Below are positions 30,671 to 37,802 of a DNA stretch of 42,613 bases, piece after piece. Made by a program: the position numbers and the translations under genes. The DNA is from JBBQTQ01 sp038213135 (GTDB taxonomy: Bacteria; Actinomycetota; Thermoleophilia; Gaiellales; Gaiellaceae). Location of the stretch: NCBI GenBank assembly GCA_038213135.1, contig JBBQTQ010000012.1:1-42613 (forward strand). Reading direction: 5' to 3'. Below the pieces are notes generated by a model. That model was not told the DNA's origin, made no database searches, and saw only the letters and a list, made by a program, of their open reading frames with translations. The stretch's first letter is position 1. Each line of letters begins with the position of its first letter.

Positions 30671-32020
30671 CTAGGCGATCTGCTCCGTCGCGCGGGTCTG
30701 CCGAATCGCGCCGGAGGTCGCGCGGGCGAGTGAGAGCTGCATGCGGACTCGGGACGGGAACGACCGCACACGCAGCTGCTCGGCCTCGACGCAATCGGTG
30801 ACGAAGCGCCTTCCGCCGTACTTCACCCCGGCGATCGTGTCGCCGTGCGGGACGACCGTGTTGGCGAGCAGGCCCATCACGCACAGCCGCGACTCGTCGA
30901 GGTCGAGTCCGGGGATGCCGCAGTTCGAGCGCAGCACGAGCCGGCCGTCCTCGACCGGGATCTGGTACTGCTCGACGAGCCGCCGGATCACGGGAATCGC
31001 GAGCGCCGACTTGACGAAGCCCGTGCCGCAGACGACCCCGGTCACGTCGAGCCAGCCGGGGTCGGGCCCGTGCCTGCTCGAGACGTGGATCGCGAGTCCG
31101 GCCGGCCCCGGCTTGATCTGGTCGATCTCCCCGATCAGCTGGTCGAAGCGCTGCTCCCGGATGCCCTGCTCGACGATCCCGATCCAGCCGCGGCGACTCG
31201 GCGAGGTGCCCTTGAGGATCTGGCCGAGGAACGCGACTCGCTGCTCGAAGCTCAGCTCCTGGTACGCGTCGATTCCGAAGGCCTCGAAGAAGCAGCGGGG
31301 GGTGTTCAGGTCCTGCTCGTCGGGCGCCGGGTTGCGCAGCAGCGAGATGCACTTCGCGCCCGCGTGGAGCGCGTTCGCCCACTCGTTCACGGAGGCGATC
31401 CCGGCCCCGATCACGACGTAGCGGCCGCCCTCGACGTAGGACTTCGGCTCGTAGGCCTGAACGACTCGGCCGGCGCACTCGGGCTGCTCGCGTGCCTCGG
31501 CGAGACAGCGTGGGAACGAGAGCGGCCCATGACCCATCGCGAGCATTACGTGCCGCGCCCGCCCGAGCAGGTTGCCGTCCTCGTCGTGGAGGACGAAGTG
31601 CGGCGTCGGAGTCAGCTCCCGCTGCACCCAGCCGACCCTCTTGTTCACCTTGTGGCGGTCCCAGCCGAGCCGTTTCGCGACCGTCACCGCCTCCGTCAGG
31701 ATCTCGGAGACCCCGGGGTTGTAGCGGCGGCGAATCGAGCGGATCAGCGGCCCGGGACTCCGGCGCGTGTACGCGTCGAGCTGGGCGAAGGTGGGCCAGT
31801 CGGCGGGTAGGAAGTGCGACTCGGACTCCGAGCGGAGGACGGTCTGGCCGAGGTTCCACGCGTAGCTGCCGTAGGTGGAGACCGGGGTCTCGCTCGGCCC
31901 GTAGATCGCGATCTGCTCGGGCGCGAAGCCGAGATAGACGGCCGTCGAGTAGACGATCAGCGAGCCGAAGCCGTCGCCGACCACCGCGATCGTCGTGTCC
32001 CTCGGTACGTACTCGGGCAA
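30671..32020 (-). CDS. FAD/NAD(P)-binding oxidoreductase of unassigned function
   Basis: A 449-residue flavoprotein-like sequence. It has an N-terminal dinucleotide motif (IAVVGDGFGSLIVYS, a GxGxxG variant), a second one near residue 190 (YVVIGAGIASVNEWA), and VVCGTGFVKSAL further on. The layout, with two Rossmann motifs plus a C-terminal ATG-like GTGF segment, recalls flavin monooxygenases and NAD(P)/FAD-dependent oxidoreductases, but I recognise no specific family. No transmembrane helix or redox CxxC motif was noted. It starts at TTG 32020, with a TAGTCT -10 box 7 nt upstream that includes the antiporter stop codon. It lies between an antiporter and a membrane propeller gene, which suggests an envelope-linked redox role. 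Confidence 0.75.
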   Translation of the reverse strand: MPEYVPRDTTIAVVGDGFGSLIVYSTAVYLGFAPEQIAIYGPSETPVSTYGSYAWNLGQTVLRSESESHFLPADWPTFAQLDAYTRRSPGPLIRSIRRRYNPGVSEILTEAVTVAKRLGWDRHKVNKRVGWVQRELTPTPHFVLHDEDGNLLGRARHVMLAMGHGPLSFPRCLAEAREQPECAGRVVQAYEPKSYVEGGRYVVIGAGIASVNEWANALHAGAKCISLLRNPAPDEQDLNTPRCFFEAFGIDAYQELSFEQRVAFLGQILKGTSPSRRGWIGIVEQGIREQRFDQLIGEIDQIKPGPAGLAIHVSSRHGPDPGWLDVTGVVCGTGFVKSALAIPVIRRLVEQYQIPVEDGRLVLRSNCGIPGLDLDESRLCVMGLLANTVVPHGDTIAGVKYGGRRFVTDCVEAEQLRVRSFPSRVRMQLSLARATSGAIRQTRATEQIA

Positions 32021-32027
32021 GGGGCGA

Positions 32028-32033
32028 AGACTA
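32028..32033 (-). promoter_or_regulatory. -10 box of a leaderless promoter for the FAD protein
   Basis: On the minus strand TAGTCT (TANNNT) is followed by 7 nt and then the TTG at 32020. The first three bases are the TAG stop codon of the antiporter gene (32033-32031), so the gene can be read both from its own start site and by read-through. Confidence 0.5.
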
Positions 32034-34382
32034 TTCGGAGCGGATCGACCGGACGAACAGGGTCGGTACCGCTGCGGCCTGGGCGAACCCTGCCCGGACG
32101 CGGCCGAGCCCGTGCTCCCACTGCTCTGGGAGGCCGACGACGAGCAGGCCCGCGCCCACCGGCGCCATCCCGTTCGTCTCGAGCGGCGCGCCTGTTCCGC
32201 CGGCGATGCGGCGACCCAGGTCGGCGGCGAGCCGGTCGTTGTCCGTATTGCCGCTGGCCACGAAGACCGGATGCCCGGCGTCGATCACCGGTACGCGGTC
32301 CTGGTCGACGAAGACGGCCACGTCGCAATCGGCGTCGCGGAGCACCGCGCCCACCTCGCCGGCGATCGCGCCCGCGCCGAGCAGCGGCCGCCGGCCGTCC
32401 ATCACGATCAGGTGGACCTTCTCGTTGCTCGCAAGCGTCGCCAGGTCGGCTCCCCGGTTCGCGGAGGTGAACGCAACCGTGCGCGCGTGGATCCCGCGCC
32501 CGCGCAAGCCCTCGCGGATGCGCGTCAGCTGACGGGTCGCGTCTGCGACCAGACGGTCCGAGGTCGCAAGCGGCCCGGTCACGCGCGGGGGCTCGAGCAG
32601 CCGCACGAGCAGGATCTCCCGCCGGGGATCCGCGCGCGCCAGCGGCTCTGCCAACGCCAGGAGCTCGTCGATGTTCTCCTCGGCCAGCGGCGCGACGAGG
32701 ATCGCCCCGTCGTGGACGCTCTCGCCCTCGGCGCCGAGCAGCTCCTCCTCGACCGGAGCCGAGAGCAGCCGCCGCGGATCGAGCAGGCGGATCGCGGGCG
32801 CGGTCATGAACGTCGTCACGAGCGCCATCAGCACGAGCATCGAGAACAGCGCCTTCGAGATCACGCCCAGCTCGAGCCCGATGTTCAGCACGATCAGCTC
32901 GGTCAGGCCGCGGGTGTTCATCAGCGCGCCGAGCACCGAGGACTCGCGCCAGCCGTAGCCGGCGACGCGGGCGATCACCGAGGCGGCCGACCACTTGGCG
33001 AGGATCGCGACGCCGACGATCGCGGCCGTGATTCCCCACAGCACGGGCCGGTTGAGCAGGCCGATGTCCGTCTTCAAGCCGGTGACGACGAAGAAGAGCG
33101 GCAGGAGCACCGTCGAGACGAAGTCCTCCAGCCGCCGCGTGACGTCATGGCTGAGATCGGCTCGCCGGGGCATGACGAGGCCCATCACGAACGCGCCGAA
33201 GATCGGCGCGATCCCGGCCTTCATCGAGACGTACGCCGAGAGAAGCACGCCGACGAAGATGGCCGCGATCCAGCCCGCGGGCACCTTGCCCGCCTCGTCG
33301 TAGGCGGCCGAGACGCGGCTCAGCAGCGGGCGCGCGAGCAGCGCCATTCCGACGCAGAAGGCGAACACGTAGCCGAGCACCGGCAGGGCATGCAGCGCGG
33401 AGCCCTGGCCGGCGATGCCCGACGCGATCGCGAGCAGGCCCCAGGCCGTCACGTCGTCGACCGCCGCGCAGGAGAGCGCGAGTGCACCGACGGGCCGTTG
33501 CAGCATCCGCTTGTCGATCAGGATCCGCGCGAGCACCGGGAAGGCGGTGATCGACATTGCCACGCCCATGAAGAGCGCGAAGGCGGGGAAGCTCTTGCCC
33601 GGCGTGCCGAGCAACTTGTAGAGCGGCAACGCGAGCGCGATCCCGAGCCCCAGCGGCAGCACGACGGCCGCGTTCGAGATCGCGGCTGCGTGGCCGAGGC
33701 GCCCCTTCAGCATCCGCGTGTCGAGCTCGAGCCCGACAATGAACATGTAGAAGACGAGCCCGATGTCCGCTCCCGCCGTGAGCAGCGGGAGCACGAACGA
33801 CGGGAAGAGGTACGAGGAGACGCTCGGGGCGACCGAGCCGAGTAGCGTCGGGCCGAGCAGGATCCCCGCCAGCACCTCGCCCATCACCGGCGGCTGTCCG
33901 ATCCGGCCGATCAGCGCCCGGACGAGCCGCGCGGCGAGGATCACGGCGGCGATCGCCAGCATCAGCCGGCCGAAGATCACCTCGTTCGAGGGCGGTTTCG
34001 CGGTGCTGGTCGTGACCGCCGCACCGGGCTTCGGCAGGTCGCTGACGTACGTCGCGTCGAAGGCGGCTCCGCCGACGGTGCCCTTCAGCTCCGCGTCGCT
34101 GACCCGCTCGGCGTCGAGCTGCGCCTGCGTGCCGTGGCAGCTGACCGTCCCGGTCAGTCGGTTGTTCCTGAAGCGGAGGCTCCCGCTGAGGCCGCCGCTC
34201 GCGTCGACGAACTGGCCCGACTGGTCGAGGCTGAACTTGCCGGCGCACGGCCCGGTGGCCTCGTAGATCCCGGCCACCTTCGGTTCGGAGTGCTTCCCCT
34301 CGCCGGCCAGGAACGCCCACGTGGCGAGTCCCGCGCTGAGTGCGAAGACAGCGAGATACCCGATCAGCAGCCTGCCGCTCAC
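32031..34382 (-). CDS. CPA2-family cation/proton antiporter with N-terminal extracytoplasmic domain and C-terminal USP-like region
   Basis: A 783-residue Kef/NapA-type antiporter. After a single helix (residues ~6-26) comes a ~100-residue domain with two cysteines (GPCAGKFSLDQSG, TGTVSCHGTQA), predicted outside the cell. The antiporter core runs from ~130 to ~540, with GRIGQPPVMGEVLAGILLGP, FYMFIVGLELD, AAVDDVTAWGLLA (the paired Asp that binds the ion) and MNTRGLTELIVLNIG. The C-terminal ~230 residues resemble universal stress protein folds (GAILVAPLAEEN, HLIVMDGRR). GTG 34382 was chosen because the signal-anchor helix follows at once. The N-terminal domain is not usual for this family. It is probably a Na+ or K+/H+ exchanger. 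Confidence 0.88.
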   Translation of the reverse strand: MSGRLLIGYLAVFALSAGLATWAFLAGEGKHSEPKVAGIYEATGPCAGKFSLDQSGQFVDASGGLSGSLRFRNNRLTGTVSCHGTQAQLDAERVSDAELKGTVGGAAFDATYVSDLPKPGAAVTTSTAKPPSNEVIFGRLMLAIAAVILAARLVRALIGRIGQPPVMGEVLAGILLGPTLLGSVAPSVSSYLFPSFVLPLLTAGADIGLVFYMFIVGLELDTRMLKGRLGHAAAISNAAVVLPLGLGIALALPLYKLLGTPGKSFPAFALFMGVAMSITAFPVLARILIDKRMLQRPVGALALSCAAVDDVTAWGLLAIASGIAGQGSALHALPVLGYVFAFCVGMALLARPLLSRVSAAYDEAGKVPAGWIAAIFVGVLLSAYVSMKAGIAPIFGAFVMGLVMPRRADLSHDVTRRLEDFVSTVLLPLFFVVTGLKTDIGLLNRPVLWGITAAIVGVAILAKWSAASVIARVAGYGWRESSVLGALMNTRGLTELIVLNIGLELGVISKALFSMLVLMALVTTFMTAPAIRLLDPRRLLSAPVEEELLGAEGESVHDGAILVAPLAEENIDELLALAEPLARADPRREILLVRLLEPPRVTGPLATSDRLVADATRQLTRIREGLRGRGIHARTVAFTSANRGADLATLASNEKVHLIVMDGRRPLLGAGAIAGEVGAVLRDADCDVAVFVDQDRVPVIDAGHPVFVASGNTDNDRLAADLGRRIAGGTGAPLETNGMAPVGAGLLVVGLPEQWEHGLGRVRAGFAQAAAVPTLFVRSIRSE

Positions 34383-34390
34383 GCCGTGGT

Positions 34391-34396
34391 TATCCT
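34391..34396 (+). promoter_or_regulatory. Possible -10 box upstream of the small membrane ORF
   Basis: TATCCT (TANNNT) lies 9 nt before ATG 34406, within the 23-bp gap to the divergent antiporter gene. A near-leaderless start is implied. Support comes only from the match to the other sites in the window. Confidence 0.35.
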
Positions 34397-34405
34397 CGTT
34401 CTCCG

Positions 34406-34546
34406 ATGGAGCCGCTCGCCCCGTTCTCGCCGCCGCCGACCCCGAGCCCGCGTGGCGGCTCGCGCATCCTGCCGGCGCAGTTCGCCACGATCGGCATCGT
34501 GGCAGCCACCGCGGTTGCGCTGCTCGTCTACTTCTTTCTCCGTTAG
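34406..34546 (+). CDS. Small single-helix membrane protein
   Basis: A 46-residue ORF. It has a proline-rich cytoplasmic-looking N terminus (PFSPPPTPSPRGGSRILP), then one hydrophobic helix (IGIVAATAVALLVYFFL) ending in Arg. It is divergent from the antiporter gene with only 23 bp between start codons. It overlaps the stop of the convergent secreted-protein gene by 4 nt. The sharp hydrophobic profile and TANNNT box upstream argue that it is a real gene. No family is recognised. It could be a small partner of the antiporter, or spurious. Confidence 0.5.
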   Translation: MEPLAPFSPPPTPSPRGGSRILPAQFATIGIVAATAVALLVYFFLR

Positions 34547-36606
34547 CTCGCGGTCGTCGCGGCGCTGATGATGCCGCTCTTGTCGCAAAGAGTTTGCGTG
34601 CCCTTGATCGTGTCACCCTGCTTGACGGAGCTCGTCGAGAACGTGAAGTTGCCGCCGGAGTCCGGGGTCGCCGAGCCGAGGCTCGTGCCGTTGTCGGTCA
34701 GCGAGACGGAGTTGCCGCAGGTGTCCCAGCCGCTGCCGGTGATGTCGTAACCCTTGCCGGAGGGCTTCGCCGAGAGCTGAGGGTTCGGCTTCGGCTGGGT
34801 CGAGGTGGTCGTCGTCGTCGAGGTGGTCGTCGTCTGAGTGGTCGTCGCTTGAGTCGACGTGGTCGGCGGCTGCGGCGCGGCCGGTAGCGCCGGCGGGGAC
34901 GGCAGCGTGAGCAGCGGCGGCGGCGTTCCTTGCCGGTGGAAGAGCGACGGAATGTGGCGTCGCCCAGCGTGGAGCACGAAGGTGCGTTCGCAGCTCCGCG
35001 CGGAGTCGAGCCTGTCGACGTAGGCGACGTCGTTGCCCGGCCCGCAGTCGACCACGTCGCGAGCACCGTCGGCGGCGAGCACGACGTCGTTGCCCGCGCC
35101 CGCGGCAACGAGGTCGCGGCCGGGCCCACCGTCGAGCCGGTCGGGCCCGGGCCCTCCGGTCAGCCTGTCGTTGCCGGGGCCACCGAACAGGAAGGTCCCT
35201 TTCGAGCCCGCGTGCATGGTGTCCGATCCCTTACCGCCGACCCAGGTGTCTCCCATCCGCCCGACGTGGAGCTCCGGGGCTTCGTACGCGCCCATGTCGC
35301 GGACAGCCACCCCATCACCGTCACCGTCCTGGATCCGCGGGTTGCCGTCGAGGTCGGTCATCGGCTCGCCCTCGAGGAACCGCATTCCCGGACTGCCCTG
35401 GTCGATGAGCGGCGAGCCGAGTGCTAGATGGAAGTTGAGCACCCCGGCGAAGCCCGGCGCGACGTTCACGTTGCCGCCTCCGTCGGCGATCAGGCCTGTC
35501 GAACCGGTGCGAACGTTCGCGCTGATGACGCCGCGCGGGTCGTAGTCGGAGTTCGTGATGCTGGCCGAGACGGCGCCATGGCCGAAGCCCGGCTGCAGCG
35601 TGTACGCCTCCCGCCGGAAGGCATGCCCAACGCCCCAGACGATCGAGTCCGTCACGAAGAGGCCGGCGCCGCCGTCGATGCTCCTGATCGTCATGCCCGT
35701 GTCGTCCGGCGTCGGAGAGCCGACGAGCCGCAGCTCCCCTTCGACGACGGTCACGTGCCTCGCGATCAAGAGCGCCAGCTGCCCGCGACCCGACTGGGCG
35801 TAGAGGCCGACCGTCGGCGTCCCCGTCGACCCACCGCCGGCGACTCGGACGAGCGTGTCGTAGACCGTTGCGCGCCCGCCGCCGCGGGCCGCGATCCCCT
35901 CGTGCGCGGTGATCCCCGATTGCTTCACCGTGAAGCTGCCGTTCTGGGCCTCGATTCCCTGGTCGGCGATTGCCTGGATGCCCGTCAGCGAGATCCCGAA
36001 CAGCGATCCCGCACCCGGGCCGATCTGGATCGCCGTGCTGAGCAAGTCCGACGCCCGAGCGGCGCGGGGCAGCTGGACGATGACGGTGCTGACGGTCGAA
36101 TGCGGCTGGTCGATCTCGATGCCGCGGACGCCGTGCACGCCGGGATCGGCGGTGATGGTCACGTTCGAGACCGTCGAGCCGCCGCCTACGTTGCCGGCGA
36201 GGAAGATGCCGATTCGGTCTCTCGTGCCGGCGGTGACACGGAGGTTCAGGTTGCTGATCGTCGTTCCCTCGCCCACGGCGATCTCACCGACGAGCGAGGT
36301 ATGTCCGGACGGGTCGCCGAGGATCGAGATGGCGTGCGTGCCCGGGAGCGTGAACGCCTCGTGGCCCCTGCCCGGAGCCGGGTTCGCGTCGAAGGTTCCG
36401 GCGCCGAGCCGGATCGTGACCGGCTCGCTGCCGCGATAGCTTGCGTCGAGCAAGGCTGTGCCGAGATCCGGCTCGCTGATTCCCGCGCAGCCCGGCGCTG
36501 CGATGCAGAACGTCACGTCTGCCCGTGCCGAGCGGCCGGCGGCGACGAATCCCGCGAGCCCTGCGGCTATGAGCAGGACCGCCGCCAGAACGCGGCGGCC
36601 GCTCAA
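34543..36606 (-). CDS. Secreted right-handed beta-helix protein with RTX-like repeats and Thr-rich linker
   Basis: A 687-residue exported protein. It has a signal peptide (AAVLLIAAGLAGFVAAG, cleavage near SARA), then a parallel beta-helix region (~50-430) with short strand repeats such as GEIAVGEGTTISNLNL and the common end LGSPLIDQGSP. Hemolysin-type nonapeptides follow at ~453-540 (GGPGNDRLTGGPGPDRLDGG, AGAGNDVV, CGPGNDVAYVD), which bind calcium in RTX proteins. A Pro- then Thr-rich linker lies near 555-603. A C-terminal ~85-residue Ig-like domain contains cysteines (WDTCGNS, TLCDKSG). The TTG start at 36606 overlaps the FHA gene stop. It may be a surface adhesin or polysaccharide-active protein; no catalytic residues were assigned. 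Confidence 0.82.
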   Translation of the reverse strand: MSGRRVLAAVLLIAAGLAGFVAAGRSARADVTFCIAAPGCAGISEPDLGTALLDASYRGSEPVTIRLGAGTFDANPAPGRGHEAFTLPGTHAISILGDPSGHTSLVGEIAVGEGTTISNLNLRVTAGTRDRIGIFLAGNVGGGSTVSNVTITADPGVHGVRGIEIDQPHSTVSTVIVQLPRAARASDLLSTAIQIGPGAGSLFGISLTGIQAIADQGIEAQNGSFTVKQSGITAHEGIAARGGGRATVYDTLVRVAGGGSTGTPTVGLYAQSGRGQLALLIARHVTVVEGELRLVGSPTPDDTGMTIRSIDGGAGLFVTDSIVWGVGHAFRREAYTLQPGFGHGAVSASITNSDYDPRGVISANVRTGSTGLIADGGGNVNVAPGFAGVLNFHLALGSPLIDQGSPGMRFLEGEPMTDLDGNPRIQDGDGDGVAVRDMGAYEAPELHVGRMGDTWVGGKGSDTMHAGSKGTFLFGGPGNDRLTGGPGPDRLDGGPGRDLVAAGAGNDVVLAADGARDVVDCGPGNDVAYVDRLDSARSCERTFVLHAGRRHIPSLFHRQGTPPPLLTLPSPPALPAAPQPPTTSTQATTTQTTTTSTTTTTSTQPKPNPQLSAKPSGKGYDITGSGWDTCGNSVSLTDNGTSLGSATPDSGGNFTFSTSSVKQGDTIKGTQTLCDKSGIISAATTAS

Positions 36607-37124
36607 AACTTCGCGGTCGCTAGGTAGATCAGCACCGCGTAGACGACGATCACGAAGACCGCGAGCGGCGCGTGGCGCGCCTTCCCCTTGACCCTGACGT
36701 CGAGCAGTTCCTGCATCTCGGGATGCGGTGCCTCGGGCGCTTGGCCGGCGACCGCGGCCGCCGGGATATAGCCCATCGGCGCCGGGGTGACGGCGAGCGG
36801 GGGCGGGGTGGTGCGGGCGGCGCTCGGGTCGGAGCTCGCGCGCAGACGCAGAACGGTGATCCCCACCTGAATCTCGTCGCCGGGGTTGATCCGCGTCGGC
36901 GCATGGAGCTCTGCGTCGTTGACGAACGTGCCGCCGGGCTCGCCCAGGTCCTCGACGAGCGCACCGTCGCCCGAAGGCGTGACGCGAACGTGCCGTGGCT
37001 CGACGTGGGTGTCCTCGACGCAGAGGCCAGCAGTCGGATCGGTGCCGATCTCGACCACGCTGCCGAGCGCGGCAACCCGTCCGGCGCCCGGTCCCTCGAC
37101 GATCTCCAGGGTCAGCTCGGCCAT
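36603..37124 (-). CDS. FHA domain protein with C-terminal membrane anchor
   Basis: A 173-residue protein. Residues ~1-95 form a forkhead-associated (phosphothreonine-binding) domain: LEIVEGPGAGRV, GTDPTAGLCVEDTHVEPRHVRV (the conserved SRxH loop reads EPRH here), and GGTFVND. A proline/alanine-rich linker follows. A single hydrophobic helix (APLAVFVIVVYAVLIYLATA) ends at the C terminus. It overlaps the secreted beta-helix gene by 4 nt, so the two are co-expressed. A membrane-tethered FHA sensor next to an exported protein is known from bacterial secretion and cell-wall regulators, which is a possible role here. ATG 37124 matches the domain start. Confidence 0.85.
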   Translation of the reverse strand: MAELTLEIVEGPGAGRVAALGSVVEIGTDPTAGLCVEDTHVEPRHVRVTPSGDGALVEDLGEPGGTFVNDAELHAPTRINPGDEIQVGITVLRLRASSDPSAARTTPPPLAVTPAPMGYIPAAAVAGQAPEAPHPEMQELLDVRVKGKARHAPLAVFVIVVYAVLIYLATAKF

Positions 37125-37139
37125 GCGTCGGCCCGATCC

Positions 37140-37145
37140 TAAGAT
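37140..37145 (+). promoter_or_regulatory. -10 box of a leaderless promoter for the PPOX protein
   Basis: TAAGAT (TANNNT) ends 6 nt before GTG 37152. No Shine-Dalgarno is visible. The divergent FHA gene starts at 37124, 28 nt away. Confidence 0.55.
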
Positions 37146-37151
37146 ACGGGC

Positions 37152-37802
37152 GTGGTTGCGCGCACCGATCGCACGCGTGTTCGCCGCCACCCGGAGCGCG
37201 GACGCTACGACCGGCAAGCCGTCGACGCCGTGCTCGACGCGAGCATCTTCGGCCACGTCGCGTTCGTCCAGGACGGCCAGCCCTTCTGCATCCCGATGCT
37301 CCAGGCTCGCGTCGGAGACACGGTGCACGTTCACGGCTCGAGCGCGAGCCGGGCGATCCGCGCGCTGGCGGCGGGCATTCCGGCCTGTCTGACCGTGACG
37401 CTGCTCGACGGCCTCGTGCTCGCACGCTCGGTCTTCAACCACTCGGCCAACTACCGCTCGGCCGTCCTGCTCGGCACGTTTCGCCGCCTGGACGACCCGG
37501 GCGAGCGCCTCGCGGCCTTCAACGCGTTCACGGAGAAGCTGATCCCGGGGCGCTGGGACGAGGTGCGTGAGCCGAGCCGCCTGGAGCTGAAGGCGACGAC
37601 GATCCTGGCGATGGAGATCGGCGAGGCCTCGATGAAGGCCCGCTCGGGGCCGCCGGGCAAGGACGACGCGAAGGACGCGGAGGTCGTCGACGCCTGGGCC
37701 GGCGTGCTCCCGCTCGTGACGTCGTTCGGTGAGCCCGAGCCGGCGCCGGATCTCCGCGAGGGAATCGCGCTCTCGCCGAGTGTGCGACGGCTGCTCGGCT
37801 AG
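37152..37802 (+). CDS. Pyridoxamine 5'-phosphate oxidase (PPOX)-family flavin-binding protein
   Basis: A 216-residue split-barrel flavoprotein of the PPOX/NimA-like group. It begins RRHPERGRYDRQAVDAVLDA, the usual opening of this family, then GHVAFVQDGQPFCIPM and VHVHGSSASRAIRAL (FMN phosphate region), and NYRSAVLLGTFRRLDDP. Length is normal. It may bind FMN, F420 or heme and reduce a small aromatic or flavin-type substrate; this cannot be told apart from sequence. The stop codon shares CTAG with the convergent Fic gene. Confidence 0.87.
   Translation: MVARTDRTRVRRHPERGRYDRQAVDAVLDASIFGHVAFVQDGQPFCIPMLQARVGDTVHVHGSSASRAIRALAAGIPACLTVTLLDGLVLARSVFNHSANYRSAVLLGTFRRLDDPGERLAAFNAFTEKLIPGRWDEVREPSRLELKATTILAMEIGEASMKARSGPPGKDDAKDAEVVDAWAGVLPLVTSFGEPEPAPDLREGIALSPSVRRLLG

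Noticed and set aside
30598..30673. TAGATGG/CCATCTA inverted repeat around the FAD-propeller gap
   Set aside because: Only 7 bp with a ~60-nt spacer, and one arm is the stop codon; too weak to call regulatory.
28632..31859. 1075-codon minus-strand open frame spanning the propeller and FAD genes
   Set aside because: It is in the wrong frame of two real minus-strand genes, and its composition is that of a high-GC shadow.
34800..34870. GTC/GTG trinucleotide low-complexity stretch
   Set aside because: It encodes the Thr-rich linker of the secreted protein; not an independent repeat element.
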